A DNA stretch of 64,000 bases from Stutzerimonas stutzeri (lineage in GTDB: Bacteria; Pseudomonadota; Gammaproteobacteria; Pseudomonadales; Pseudomonadaceae). The stretch's first letter is position 1. Each line of letters begins with the position of its first letter. The translations under genes were made by a program, and so were the position numbers. The notes beneath the pieces were generated by a model. It was not told the origin of the DNA. It saw only the letters and a list, made by a program, of their open reading frames with translations, and searched no databases. Positions 28,841 through 38,831 of the stretch are shown here, piece after piece. The stretch covers positions 2,170,001 through 2,234,000 of the forward strand of contig NZ_CP073105.1 in the NCBI RefSeq assembly GCF_018138085.1. The letters are read 5' to 3'.

Positions 28841-31342
28841 TCAGCTCTCACGGAGCACGTTGAGCGGGCTGGCGTTCAGGGCTCGGCGTGTCCCCAATAT
28901 CCCGGCCAGGCCGACCAGCAGCGCTCCGATCAATGGCAGCGCCAGCAGCCAGGGGTGTGGCTGCCAGCGCAAATCGAAGACGAAGTGATACAGCAGGGCG
29001 CTGACCAGTTCGCAGCCGAGAGCGGCAAGCAGGCCGCTGCTGGCGCCGAGCACACCGAACTCCGCGCGCCTGGCCTTGAGCAACAGACGGCGCTCGGCGC
29101 CCAGCGCCCGCAGCAGTGCACCTTGGTGAATGCGCTCGTCAAGGGTCGCCTGCAGACCGGCGAACAGCACGGCCAGTCCAGCGGCGAGCACGAACAGCAG
29201 CACGTATTCGACCGCCAACGAAACCTGCGCCAGGATGCTGCGCAACTGATCGAGCAAAGCCTGGACCTGGAGAATCGTAGCTGCGGGAAAATCACGGGCT
29301 AGCTGGACCAACTCACGATCCTTGCCGGCGGGCAGGTGAAAGCTGGTCATGTAGGTGCTGGGCAGGTCCTGCAGCGTTTCCGGTTCGAAAATCATGTAGA
29401 AATTGGGTTGAAAGCTGTCCCAGTTGACCTCCCGCAGGCTTGTCACACTGACGTCTCGCGTGAGGCCGCCGACCGTGAAACTGAGCCGGTCGCCCAAGCC
29501 GATCTTGAGGCTGTCCGCCAGTTCGGCTTCAACCGATACGCCAGGCAGCTCCTGGTGTTTGCCGCTCCACCATTGACCGGCCGTCAGGCGGTTGTCGGAC
29601 GGCAGCTCGCGAGCCCAGGTCAGGCTCAGGTCTCGGCGAGTCGCCCGTTCACCCTGGCTGTCCTTGCTGACGACCTGGCGAACTGGCTCACCGTTGATTG
29701 CCACCAGGCGTCCCGGTACCACCGGATACAGCGGCGCGGCGTGATCCGACAGCGTCTCGATGCGCTGCGCAAACGCGTCCCGGTCGCTGGGCAGCACGTT
29801 GAGCACGAAGTGGTTGGGCGCATCATCCGGTAACTGGTTCTGCCAGGTATCGAGCAGTTCACCGCGCAGCAGGGCGATCAAGGCCATGGCCAGCAATATC
29901 AGGCCAAAGGCCAGGGCCTGACCGGCAGCCGCCAACGGATGACGGAGCAGCTGTCCGAGGCCAAGGCGCCAGCTCAGCGACGCTCCCGAAAGCGAGCGGC
30001 GCAGCGCCCGCAATGCCAGCAACAGCAATCCGCCCAGAATGACCGTGGCCAGCAGGCCGCCACCGAGCAACGCCAGGGTGATTTTCAGATCCAGACTCAG
30101 GCGCCACATGATCAGGCCCAGGGCAGCCACCGCCGCGCCGTAGACCAGCCAGGTGCTCGGCGGGACCGGCAGGATGTCTCGGCGCAGCACCCGCAATGGC
30201 GGCACGCGACCCAGCGCGGCCAACGGTGGCAAAGCGAAACCGGCTAGCGCGACCAGGCCTGTGGCAATGCCCGCAAGGGCTGGCCAGAGCGTGGCGGGCG
30301 GAACCTCGCCGACCACCAGATCGCGGAGAAGGAAAAACAGGCCATGTTGCGCCGTCCAGCCCAGTAAAGCCCCCGCCACGCTGGCCGCTACCCCCAGGTA
30401 GCCAAGCTGCAAGCCATAAAGCGCCAGCGTCTCGCGTCGTGACAGCCCCAGGCAGCGCAGCAGGGCGCTTGCGTCGAAGCGGCGAGCGGCAAAACGTGAA
30501 GCCGAAAGCGCTACCGCGACGCCCGCCAGCAGCACGGCGGCCAGGCTGGCCAGATTGAGATAGCGCTCGGCACGCGACAGTGCGCCGCCGATCTGGCGAT
30601 TACCGTCTTTGGCGGTTTCGATGCGCTGGTGAGGCTGCAGTTCGGGTTTGACTGCGTTCTCGTAGGCCTGTAGATGCGCAGGCGAACCGCGCCATAGTTC
30701 GCGATAGCGAACCCTGCTGCCGGGTTGCACCACGCCGGTGGCGTCGAGATCGTCGAGGTGCATCAGCACGCGTGGCGTCAGGCTGTAGAAATCGCCCACG
30801 CGATCGGGCTCGTAAGTCAGTACTCGGGTCAACTGCAGCTGCTTGTTGCCGATCTCGATCTGATCGCCGATCCGCAGGTCGAGCGCGGCGAACAGACGCG
30901 CTTCGGCCCAGGCTTCCCCTGGCCGCGGGCCCGCGCCGGGCTGTTCGGGTTGGTAAGGCGCCGCGGCGCTGCGCAAGGTTCCGCGCAGTGGATAGTGGTC
31001 GTCGGCCGCTTTGACGCTGGTTAGCTGCAGGTTGTCGTCGGTCGCCACGACGCTGGAAAATTCGACCACGCGGGCATGGTCGAGCTGCAACTCGGTGCCG
31101 GCCTCGATCTGCTCGGACGCGGCAGGCGCGCTGCCAGTGAGTACCAGGTCAGCCCCCAGGAATTCGTTCGCGCGCAGCAGCATGGCGTCATTCAGACGGG
31201 CACCGAAATAACCGATGGCGGTGCTCGACGCGACGGCGATCAGCAGCGCAGCGAAGAGTATGCGCAGCTCACCTCCGCGTGCATCACGGAGCAGCTGGCG
31301 CAGCGCCAGGGCAGCCAGTCGCGTGGCAGGCACACGCTTCAT
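28841..31342 (-). CDS. ybbP: ABC transporter permease (YbbP-like, FtsX family)
   Basis: An 833-residue inner-membrane permease with two FtsX-type units. It has an N-terminal helix at about residues 27-48, a long periplasmic domain, a first helix cluster at about 265-370, further helices at about 400-500, a second periplasmic domain, and a last FtsX block at about 715-815. The gene overlaps ybbA by four bases. In E. coli the equivalents ybbA-ybbP sit next to tesA, as here. These exporters are thought to move or extract lipophilic or envelope substrates, but none is firmly known. Confidence 0.9.
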   Translation of the reverse strand: MKRVPATRLAALALRQLLRDARGGELRILFAALLIAVASSTAIGYFGARLNDAMLLRANEFLGADLVLTGSAPAASEQIEAGTELQLDHARVVEFSSVVATDDNLQLTSVKAADDHYPLRGTLRSAAAPYQPEQPGAGPRPGEAWAEARLFAALDLRIGDQIEIGNKQLQLTRVLTYEPDRVGDFYSLTPRVLMHLDDLDATGVVQPGSRVRYRELWRGSPAHLQAYENAVKPELQPHQRIETAKDGNRQIGGALSRAERYLNLASLAAVLLAGVAVALSASRFAARRFDASALLRCLGLSRRETLALYGLQLGYLGVAASVAGALLGWTAQHGLFFLLRDLVVGEVPPATLWPALAGIATGLVALAGFALPPLAALGRVPPLRVLRRDILPVPPSTWLVYGAAVAALGLIMWRLSLDLKITLALLGGGLLATVILGGLLLLALRALRRSLSGASLSWRLGLGQLLRHPLAAAGQALAFGLILLAMALIALLRGELLDTWQNQLPDDAPNHFVLNVLPSDRDAFAQRIETLSDHAAPLYPVVPGRLVAINGEPVRQVVSKDSQGERATRRDLSLTWARELPSDNRLTAGQWWSGKHQELPGVSVEAELADSLKIGLGDRLSFTVGGLTRDVSVTSLREVNWDSFQPNFYMIFEPETLQDLPSTYMTSFHLPAGKDRELVQLARDFPAATILQVQALLDQLRSILAQVSLAVEYVLLFVLAAGLAVLFAGLQATLDERIHQGALLRALGAERRLLLKARRAEFGVLGASSGLLAALGCELVSALLYHFVFDLRWQPHPWLLALPLIGALLVGLAGILGTRRALNASPLNVLRES

Positions 31343-32025
31343 CGCGTCTGCTCGTCGCTGAGCTGACGACCGCCTTCGAGTCGCAGCAGGTGCTCGCAGC
31401 GCTGGGCCAGACGTTCGTCATGGGTAACCAGCACCAGGGTGGTGCCGCGCTCGCGGTTCAGCTCGAAGAGCAATTCGATGATGTTGGCGCCGGTGTGACT
31501 GTCGAGGTTGCCGGTGGGTTCGTCGGCGAAGAGCACCTCGGGTTCGGCGGCAAACGCGCGAGCGACCGCGACACGCTGCTGTTCTCCGCCGGACAACTGC
31601 CTGGGATAATGATGCAGGCGAGCGCCAAGGCCCACGCGCCGGAGCAGCTCGGTGGCTTTCATCTGCGCGTCACGCTGGCCATGCAGCTCAAGGGGCAGCA
31701 TGACGTTCTCCAGCGCGTTGAGGCTGTCCAGCAGCTGAAACGATTGAAAGACGAAACCGACATGTTCGGCCCGCACTCGCGCGCGCTGGTCCTCATCCAG
31801 GTCTCCGAGCTGGTGGCCGGCCAGGTGCACCTCGCCTGAACTGGGCAGATCCAGGCCAGCCAGCAGGCCGAGCAGCGTCGACTTGCCGGACCCGGACGTG
31901 CCGACAATCGCCAGGCTGTCACCCTTGTTCAAGCTCAGCGACACTTCATCGAGGATGGCCAGCTCGCCTTCCGCGCTGGGTACCGCTTTGCTAAGGTTCC
32001 GTGCGTAGAGAATTCTGACCGTCAT
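31339..32025 (-). CDS. ybbA: ABC transporter ATP-binding protein (YbbA-like)
   Basis: A 228-residue ATPase of the LolD/MacB/YbbA class. Walker A is [10 protein letters not shown], the signature [15 protein letters not shown] and Walker [14 protein letters not shown]. It pairs with the overlapping permease gene downstream. Its ATG is only ten bases from the oppositely oriented tesA ATG, so the promoters of both must lie inside the other coding sequence or further upstream. Confidence 0.94.
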   Translation of the reverse strand: MTVRILYARNLSKAVPSAEGELAILDEVSLSLNKGDSLAIVGTSGSGKSTLLGLLAGLDLPSSGEVHLAGHQLGDLDEDQRARVRAEHVGFVFQSFQLLDSLNALENVMLPLELHGQRDAQMKATELLRRVGLGARLHHYPRQLSGGEQQRVAVARAFAAEPEVLFADEPTGNLDSHTGANIIELLFELNRERGTTLVLVTHDERLAQRCEHLLRLEGGRQLSDEQTR

Positions 32026-32035
32026 GGGAGTTCCG

Positions 32036-32641
32036 ATGCGAAATTGGCTGCGAAGTGGGGCGTTGGTGCTGCTGTGTTGGGCTCAGGGAGCCGTGGCGGG
32101 AACAGTGCTGGTGGTCGGCGATAGTATCAGCGCCGCTTTCGGCCTGGAAACCAACCAGGGGTGGGTGCACATGCTCCAGCAACGCCTTGATACAGAAGGG
32201 TTGGATCAGCAGGTCGTGAATGCTTCCATCAGTGGCGATACCAGTGCCGGAGGGCTGGCCAGACTGCCCGCTCTGCTCGACGAGCATGAGCCCGGCGTGG
32301 TGATCCTGGAGCTCGGTGGTAACGACGGCCTGCGTGGCCAGCCTCCAGCGCAGCTGAAAGACAATCTCGCGGCGATGATCGACCAATCGCGCGCGGCTGG
32401 TGCTCGCGTCCTGTTGCTCGGCATGCGCCTGCCGCCTAATCTCGGGCAGCGATACACCACGGCGTTCGCTCAGGTATATGACGCCCTCGCCGAGGAAAAG
32501 AGCCTGCCGTACGTACCGTTTTTTCTGGAGGGCGTGGGCGGGGTCGAAGGCATGATGCAATCCGACCGCATCCACCCTGCGGCGGGTGCCCAGCAACGTT
32601 TGCTGGATAACGTCTGGCCGGTGCTCGAGCCCTTGCTTTGA
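32036..32641 (+). CDS. tesA: Periplasmic SGNH esterase/thioesterase TesA
   Basis: A 201-residue SGNH hydrolase (thioesterase I / arylesterase / lysophospholipase L1). The signal peptide covers about residues 1-21 (WLRSGALVLLCWAQGAVAG). Block I GDSISAAFG carries the nucleophilic Ser, block III GGNDGLRG the Gly/Asn oxyanion pair, and block V DRIHP the Asp and His. It acts on acyl esters and thioesters in the periplasm. The ATG at 32036 follows GGGAG; an upstream GTG-side reading at 32024 overlaps the ybbA start. It is divergent from ybbA with ten bases between the start codons. Confidence 0.94.
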   Translation: MRNWLRSGALVLLCWAQGAVAGTVLVVGDSISAAFGLETNQGWVHMLQQRLDTEGLDQQVVNASISGDTSAGGLARLPALLDEHEPGVVILELGGNDGLRGQPPAQLKDNLAAMIDQSRAAGARVLLLGMRLPPNLGQRYTTAFAQVYDALAEEKSLPYVPFFLEGVGGVEGMMQSDRIHPAAGAQQRLLDNVWPVLEPLL

Positions 32642-32685
32642 AGCTTGCGCGCGGCTACTGTCGCGCCCCTCGATCGGAGCCTCAA

Positions 32686-32967
32686 ATGCCGCGCCCAGCC
32701 TGGACCCTGTTTGCCTATCGCCTCATTGTGCCGGATGAGCAGTTCGACCTGTTCGCGTGTCGCGAAAATCGTCTGCACCTGGCCCTGCGGCAACTGGAAT
32801 TGAACGGACAGGTCGATCGTACGCTTTGCGGTGGCTTCCTACCGGCGCGCCCCCGTTGGCAGGATCTGGACCGGCCGATGCTCAAGGATCGGCGGCTCTG
32901 TTCGGCCTGTCGTGATGCGCTCAGTGCCCAACGCAAAGGCCTTCCGTCTGCCGTAAGCGCCTGGTAG
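32686..32967 (+). CDS. Conserved small hypothetical protein
   Basis: A 93-residue protein I do not recognise by function. It begins MPRPAWTLFAYRLIVPDEQF and contains several Cys residues: ACREN, LCGGF and a CxxC near the end (LCSACRDAL), which might bind a metal. It is strongly basic. The ATG at 32686 is chosen because the reading from 32638 overlaps tesA and lacks a binding site; GGAG is present just upstream (CGATCGGAGCC). Position between tesA and the L,D-transpeptidase gene resembles the PAO1 order as I remember it. Confidence 0.6.
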   Translation: MPRPAWTLFAYRLIVPDEQFDLFACRENRLHLALRQLELNGQVDRTLCGGFLPARPRWQDLDRPMLKDRRLCSACRDALSAQRKGLPSAVSAW

Positions 32968-32991
32968 CTCGGCGGCTGCCGTCGCTTCGAG

Positions 32992-32997
32992 TACAAT
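32992..32997 (+). promoter_or_regulatory. Possible -10 element of the L,D-transpeptidase gene
   Basis: TACAAT at 32992-32997, 38 bases before the ATG at 33035. There is no good -35 match at the expected distance. Confidence 0.3.
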
Positions 32998-33034
32998 GCC
33001 GGTCACACAAATATCATCCCCAAGGAAACCCTCA

Positions 33035-33997
33035 ATGCTTTCGCGTGCGTCTGCAGTCGCCTCCTGTATGTCATTCGCTGCTCTGTTGCTGGCTGGGCAG
33101 GCCACGGCGCTGGAACTGCCGCTGCCTCCAGAAGGCGAGGACGTGGTCGGGCAGATCCAGGTCATCAAGGCGAAGTACGAAGACACGTTCGCGGCGTTGG
33201 GCGAAGCGCATGATCTGGGCTATCTGGAACTCGTGGCGGCCAACCCGGGCGTGGATCCCTGGCTGCCGGGAGAAGGCACGGACATCATTCTGCCGACGCG
33301 TTACATCCTTCCTCCGGGCCCGCGCGAAGGCATCGTTATCAACCTGGCCGAATACCGCCTGTATTACTACCCGAAAGGTGAGAAGGTGGTGCACACCTTT
33401 CCGCTCGGCATCGGCCGGGAAGGGTGGGGCTCGCCGGTTGGCAACACCCGTATTTCGGCGATGACCAGCAAGCCGGCCTGGTATCCACCTCAGTCGATTC
33501 GAGACGAGCATGCGGCCGATGGCGATCCGTTGCCCAAGGTTGTACCGCCAGGTCCGGACAACCCGCTTGGTCCGTACAAGATAAACCTGGCACTACCGGG
33601 CTATCTCATCCATGGTTCCAACAAGAAGTTCGGTATCGGTATGCGCGTCAGTCACGGCTGCTTTCGCATGCTCAACCACGACGTGTTGGAGCTTTCGGGG
33701 CTGGTCAAGGTAGGGACTCCGGTGCGTATCATCGACGAACCCTACAAGTTCGGTGTGAGCGAGGGTAAGGTCTATCTGGAGGCGCATACGCCCTTGCAGG
33801 ACGAGGACAAGCACATGACGCTCATGGACAAGCACGCGGTGGTGATCAATACGCTGCTCAAGCGTGACGAAACCGCTGGCGTACTGGAGCTGGATTGGGA
33901 GATGGTGCGGGAAATCATTGCCGGCGAAGATGGCCTTCCGATCCAGATCGCCGAGCAGGGGCAATCCCTGGCCAATCACGCGGAGCCGATTTTCTGA
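33035..33997 (+). CDS. L,D-transpeptidase (ErfK/YbiS/YcfS/YnhG family)
   Basis: A 320-residue exported enzyme. Signal peptide at about residues 1-26 (ending ATALE). A LysM-like segment follows (LGEAHDLGYLELVAANPGVDPWLPGEGTDI is its span, residues 50-80). The YkuD catalytic domain runs from about 100 to 235, with the active motif SHGCFRML (Cys nucleophile and His). E. coli relatives link Braun lipoprotein to peptidoglycan. The next gene is oprI, which encodes the Pseudomonas peptidoglycan-bound lipoprotein, so OprI attachment is a reasonable guess. AAGGAAA precedes the ATG. Confidence 0.92.
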   Translation: MLSRASAVASCMSFAALLLAGQATALELPLPPEGEDVVGQIQVIKAKYEDTFAALGEAHDLGYLELVAANPGVDPWLPGEGTDIILPTRYILPPGPREGIVINLAEYRLYYYPKGEKVVHTFPLGIGREGWGSPVGNTRISAMTSKPAWYPPQSIRDEHAADGDPLPKVVPPGPDNPLGPYKINLALPGYLIHGSNKKFGIGMRVSHGCFRMLNHDVLELSGLVKVGTPVRIIDEPYKFGVSEGKVYLEAHTPLQDEDKHMTLMDKHAVVINTLLKRDETAGVLELDWEMVREIIAGEDGLPIQIAEQGQSLANHAEPIF

Positions 33998-34042
33998 GAC
34001 TCTGCTGTCGGCAAATCGCTGCGTTCCGATCGCCCATAAAAA

Positions 34043-34064
34043 AGCCGACCTCGTGAGGTCGGCT
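34043..34064. terminator. Bidirectional terminator between L,D-transpeptidase and oprI
   Basis: AGCCGACCT (34043-34051) pairs with AGGTCGGCT (34056-34064) around CGTG, flanked by an A run on the left and a T run on the right. It can therefore stop both the rightward transpeptidase transcript and the leftward oprI transcript. Confidence 0.9.
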
Positions 34065-34080
34065 TTTTTTCGCCTGAAGC

Positions 34081-34335
34081 TTACTTGCGGCTGGCGCGTT
34101 CCAGCATACGCAGTGCACGCTCGTTGGCTTCGTCAGCGGTTTGCTGAGCCTTTTGAGCAGCCTGCAGAGCCTCGTCGGCTTTGCTGTACGCTTCGTCCGC
34201 ACGAGCCTGGGCACGGGCAGCGGCGTCTTCGGTCGCAGTCAGACGGGCTTCGCTTTCTTTGGTCATGCTGTTGCTGCAACCAGTAGCCAGAACTGCGGCG
34301 AAAGCCAGAGCAGAAAATTTCAGAACGTTGTTCAT
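34081..34335 (-). CDS. oprI: Major outer-membrane lipoprotein OprI
   Basis: An 84-residue lipoprotein, nearly identical in plan to P. aeruginosa OprI. The signal peptide [20 protein letters not shown] ends at a lipobox, with C20 lipidated. The mature chain is a coiled coil with heptad Ala/Leu spacing ([18 protein letters not shown]) and ends RASRK, where the terminal Lys can be joined to peptidoglycan. AAGGGGAA precedes the ATG at 34335; an in-frame extension to 34362 is not family-like. It has its own promoter at 34395-34422 and terminator at 34043-34064, as expected for a very abundant protein. Confidence 0.97.
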   Translation of the reverse strand: MNNVLKFSALAFAAVLATGCSNSMTKESEARLTATEDAAARAQARADEAYSKADEALQAAQKAQQTADEANERALRMLERASRK

Positions 34336-34748
34336 CGTGTTCCCCTTAAGGATGAAATCCATGGCAACTTCCGTTATGGAAAGTTGGCGCGCACATACTA
34401 CCTATATGTTGCGCTAAGTAAACTGAGCCAAGCAGCCATTACCACAATTTTTCTGCCAGCTCATTTCTTTTCAGGGTGCCGAACAGCCAGGTTGATTGAA
34501 AAACAATCAAAGCGGCCGTTGCACTCGTTAAATGGACCGGCGCGGTACCCCAAAAGTTGCACTTGGCAGGGCTTGCACAGAGGAACGTCATGTCGATCAA
34601 GCCCGATCCCGGTACTTGTGCTTAGAGCAATTGAAGCAAGGTCTTACATGGCGGTAGCATGCAGCGTCCACTAACAACAATAGGATCGTGCGGGCTATCG
34701 TGCGCACCTCCAATCAAAAAGGGCAGGCATGCCTGCAAAGGAGGCGAG
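34336..34748. other. Intergenic region oprI / GNAT gene (413 bases)
   Basis: It holds the oprI promoter and leader. The stretch 34420-34560 is A/T-rich for this chromosome. A perfect inverted repeat lies at 34492-34510: TTGATTG, five A bases, CAATCAA. No protein-coding stretch is convincing. By memory of PAO1 gene order this is also where two otherwise distant chromosomal blocks meet. Confidence 0.5.
34395..34422 (-). promoter_or_regulatory. Candidate sigma-70 promoter of oprI
   Basis: Read leftward, TTTACT (34417-34422) and TAGTAT (34395-34400) are separated by 16 bases. The start site would be near 34388, giving a leader of about 53 bases before oprI. Confidence 0.6.
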
Positions 34749-35042
34749 ATGATCGACAAGCTAACCGTCCACCATGATCGAACGGGCCACCAGTTCGAAA
34801 CTACCGTGGACGGCTATCGCGCCTATTTGGCTTACGTCGATTTGGGCAAGCAGACCCTGGATATATACCGGACGTTCGTTCCCGATGCGCTTCGTGGGCG
34901 CGGAGTCGCCGCGGTGCTGACGCAGCACGCTCTCGATTACGCTGCGCGGGAAGGCTACACGGTCATCCCTTCATGCTCTTACGTGGAGTGGTATATCGAG
35001 CGCCAAGGTGATGCGGCAGAAGATATCGATCGCGAGCCATAG
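34749..35042 (+). CDS. Small GNAT-like N-acetyltransferase (YidJ/Acetyltransf_CG type)
   Basis: A 97-residue protein of the short GNAT family (Acetyltransf_CG). The acetyl-CoA binding loop is seen in VPDALRGRGVAAVLTQHALDYA, followed by the C-terminal strand VIPSCSYVEWYIERQ, which contains the conserved Cys-Ser-Tyr motif of this family. The very strong site AAAGGAGG precedes the ATG at 34749, which decides against an in-frame start at 34659. Substrate unknown. Confidence 0.85.
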   Translation: MIDKLTVHHDRTGHQFETTVDGYRAYLAYVDLGKQTLDIYRTFVPDALRGRGVAAVLTQHALDYAAREGYTVIPSCSYVEWYIERQGDAAEDIDREP

Positions 35043-35046
35043 GAAA

Positions 35047-35065
35047 ACGCCGACCTGGGCGGCGT
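35047..35065 (-). terminator. Terminator of the DAHP synthase gene
   Basis: ACGCCG (35047-35052) pairs with CGGCGT (35060-35065) over seven bases. Read leftward it is followed by TTTTCC. It lies 21 bases beyond the DAHP synthase stop. Confidence 0.55.
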
Positions 35066-35086
35066 CTTCTCTGGTTCGAATCTGCG

Positions 35087-36163
35087 TCAGCCGCGAGCGC
35101 GGCTGGGCAGGACGGTTTTCAATTTAGCGTGCATGCCAAGGATCGCCTTCTCGGTGGCGCCCCAGTCGATGCAGGCGTCAGTGATGGAAACCCCGTACTG
35201 CAAGTCAGCCAGATCCTTGGGAATTGGCTGGTTGCCCCAACCCAGGTGGCTCTCCACCATCAGCCCAACGATCGAATTGTTGCCTTCGAGGATCTGATTG
35301 GCCACGTTGTCCATCACCAGCGGTTGCAACGCCGGGTCCTTGTTGGAATTGGCGTGACTGCAATCGACCATGATGTTGAGGCCGATGCCGGCCTTGCTTA
35401 ATTCCTGTTCGCACACCGCGACGCTGACCGAGTCATAGTTCGGCTTGCCGTTACCGCCGCGCAGTACCACATGACCGTAGGCATTGCCTTTGGTGGTGAC
35501 GATCGACACACCGCCGGACTGGTTGATGCCGAGAAAGCGATGCGGGCTGGACACCGATTGAAGCGCATTGATGGCGACCGTCAGGCTGCCATCGGTCCCG
35601 TTCTTGAAACCCACTGCCGAGGAAAGGCCGGACGCCATCTCGCGGTGGGTCTGGGATTCAGTGGTACGTGCGCCGATGGCCGACCAACTGATCAAATCCT
35701 GCAGGTACTGCGGAGAAATCGGGTCCAGCGCTTCGGTAGCGGTCGGCAGGCCCATCTCGGCAAGGTCGAGCAGCAGCTGGCGTCCGATGTGCAGGCCATC
35801 CTGGATCTTGAACGAGTCATCCATGTACGGGTCGTTGATCAGGCCTTTCCAACCGACCGTGGTACGCGGCTTCTCGAAATACACCCGCATGATCAGGAAC
35901 AGGCTGTCGGATACCTTGTCGGCCAGTACCTTGAGGCGTTCGGCGTATTCGTGCGCCGCCTTGAGGTCATGAATCGAGCAGGGGCCTATCACCACGAACA
36001 GTCGATGGTCCTTGCCGTCGAGGATGTTGCGTACTACCTGGCGTCCTTCGGAAACCGTCTTCAGTGCGGTGGGTGTCAGCGGTATTTCGCGCTTCAACTG
36101 TTCCGGAGTGATGAGTGTCTCGTTGGAGGAAACGTTAAGGTCATCGATCGGTAAATCAGCCAT
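35087..36163 (-). CDS. aroF: 3-deoxy-7-phosphoheptulonate synthase (class I DAHP synthase)
   Basis: A 358-residue enzyme that condenses phosphoenolpyruvate with erythrose-4-phosphate, the first step of the shikimate pathway. Conserved stretches are VVIGPCSIHD, MRVYFEKPRTTVGWKG, the catalytic-Lys region VGFKNGTDGS, GHVVLRGG, and MVDCSHANS. The start MADLPIDDLNVSS at 36163 fits the family; a reading extended to 36460 is unsupported. It is a metal-dependent, normally feedback-inhibited type, but whether by Tyr, Phe or Trp cannot be told here, so the symbol aroF is provisional (aroG/aroH possible). Confidence 0.93.
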   Translation of the reverse strand: MADLPIDDLNVSSNETLITPEQLKREIPLTPTALKTVSEGRQVVRNILDGKDHRLFVVIGPCSIHDLKAAHEYAERLKVLADKVSDSLFLIMRVYFEKPRTTVGWKGLINDPYMDDSFKIQDGLHIGRQLLLDLAEMGLPTATEALDPISPQYLQDLISWSAIGARTTESQTHREMASGLSSAVGFKNGTDGSLTVAINALQSVSSPHRFLGINQSGGVSIVTTKGNAYGHVVLRGGNGKPNYDSVSVAVCEQELSKAGIGLNIMVDCSHANSNKDPALQPLVMDNVANQILEGNNSIVGLMVESHLGWGNQPIPKDLADLQYGVSITDACIDWGATEKAILGMHAKLKTVLPSRARG

Positions 36164-36428
36164 CGTGTTCTCGTCAGGGTCGCAGATGCCGTCCGCCAGC
36201 CATCCCGGTGCGGCGGAAGGGCTCAGGGCGCAGCGGGGAAGCGGAACCTTATCGCGTATTGCGTTGCTTCGACAATGCTCTTGAAGTCGGACTGCTGCCT
36301 CTATGGCAGTGAGCGCCGGAGGCACCCGTACGGGACGGCTGTGCGCTGCTCCGGGACGCTGATAAGGTGGCGATTCAAGCGCGCCCGTGGCTAACGGCGC
36401 TCCACTGACCTGTGGCTGGAGTTTTTGC

Positions 36429-37382
36429 ATGACCGCATCCAAACCTCGAATCGGAATCATCGGTACTGGCGCTATCGGCGGCTTCTACGGCCTCATGCTC
36501 GCGCGGGCGGGTTACGACGTGCATTTTTTGCTGCGCAGCGAGTATGAGACCGTCATTCAGAACGGGCTGCAGGTGAACAGCGCCGTGCATGGTCCGTTGC
36601 ATCTGGATGCGGTACAGGCCTACCGCAGCGCGGCGGACATGCCCAAGTGCGATTGGCTTTTGCTGGGTGCCAAGAGCACCAGTAATCCCGAGCTGGCGCC
36701 GCTGATCGCCACGGCGGCGGGGAGCGATGCCAAGGTCGTGGTGCTGCAGAACGGCCTGGGCATCGAAGAGGATTTGCGTCGATCGCTGCCCGACGACGTT
36801 CACCTGTTTGGCGGCCTGTGTTTTATCTGCGCGCACCGCTCCGCGCTCGGCATTGTCGAGCATCAGGCGCTTGGGGGAATAAATATCGGCTACCACTCGG
36901 GCCCCGCAGCAGGCATGGAACAACAGCAGACGTTGGTCGAAGAGAGCGTGGCGATGTTTCGTGCCGCGGGCGTCGACGCCAACGCGGCGACCAATCTTGC
37001 CCAGGCGCGCTGGCAGAAATTGGTCTGGAACATGCCGTACAACGGCCTTTCCGTGCTGTTGAATGCCGGAACGGCACCTATGATGGCCAACCCGGACAGC
37101 CGCGCCCTGATCAGGTCGATCATGCTGGAAGGCCAGGGTGCGGCGGCAGCTTGCGGCCACCCGCTGCCGGAAGCGCTAGTGGATCGTATGCTGATGGCGA
37201 CCGATCACATGCCCAATTATCTGCCGAGCATGTACCACGACCATGCGAACCGCCGTCCGATGGAGCTCGATGCGATCTACGCCGCACCGTTGGCGGCTGC
37301 CGCAAATGCAGGGTTTGCGATGCCCAAGACCGAGGCGCTGTACCAGGCTCTGCGTTTCATCTCGGAGGCGGCGAACCGCTAG
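36429..37382 (+). CDS. Putative 2-dehydropantoate 2-reductase (PanE/ApbA family)
   Basis: A 317-residue ketopantoate reductase family protein. The N-terminal Rossmann motif IGIIGTGAIGGFYGLMLARAG binds NADPH; ARWQKLVWNMPYNGLSVLLN contains the catalytic Lys region. RPMELDAIYAAPLAAA near the end is the conserved C-terminal motif. Several paralogues usually exist in Pseudomonas, so this may not be the pantothenate enzyme itself. The ATG at 36429 is preceded by GGAG; the extension from 36387 is not conserved. Confidence 0.85.
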   Translation: MTASKPRIGIIGTGAIGGFYGLMLARAGYDVHFLLRSEYETVIQNGLQVNSAVHGPLHLDAVQAYRSAADMPKCDWLLLGAKSTSNPELAPLIATAAGSDAKVVVLQNGLGIEEDLRRSLPDDVHLFGGLCFICAHRSALGIVEHQALGGINIGYHSGPAAGMEQQQTLVEESVAMFRAAGVDANAATNLAQARWQKLVWNMPYNGLSVLLNAGTAPMMANPDSRALIRSIMLEGQGAAAACGHPLPEALVDRMLMATDHMPNYLPSMYHDHANRRPMELDAIYAAPLAAAANAGFAMPKTEALYQALRFISEAANR

Positions 37383-38679
<1,297 letters not shown>

Positions 38680-38779
38680 CGCAGCGAGCCCTGGCCGGCG
38701 TAAATTCGCTGCGATCCGGCCCGGCATCGCAGCGGCGGCTAGAGCGAAACCTGTCATTGCGGGATGACTGACGGTGCGC

Positions 38780-38810
38780 CCCTGAGCTGACTCGCAGAGC
38801 CAGCTCAGGG
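38780..38810. terminator. Stem-loop between convergent cysB and cysH
   Basis: CCCTGAGCTG (38780-38789) pairs perfectly with CAGCTCAGGG (38801-38810) over an 11-base loop. No T run follows on either strand, but the position between two convergent genes suggests shared termination. Confidence 0.5.
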
Positions 38811-38831
38811 TGCCTGGCTTACCGCGACGGT

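Noticed and set aside
34492..34510. An ANR/FNR box upstream of oprI
   Set aside because: The TTGAT and ATCAA halves are nine bases apart rather than four.
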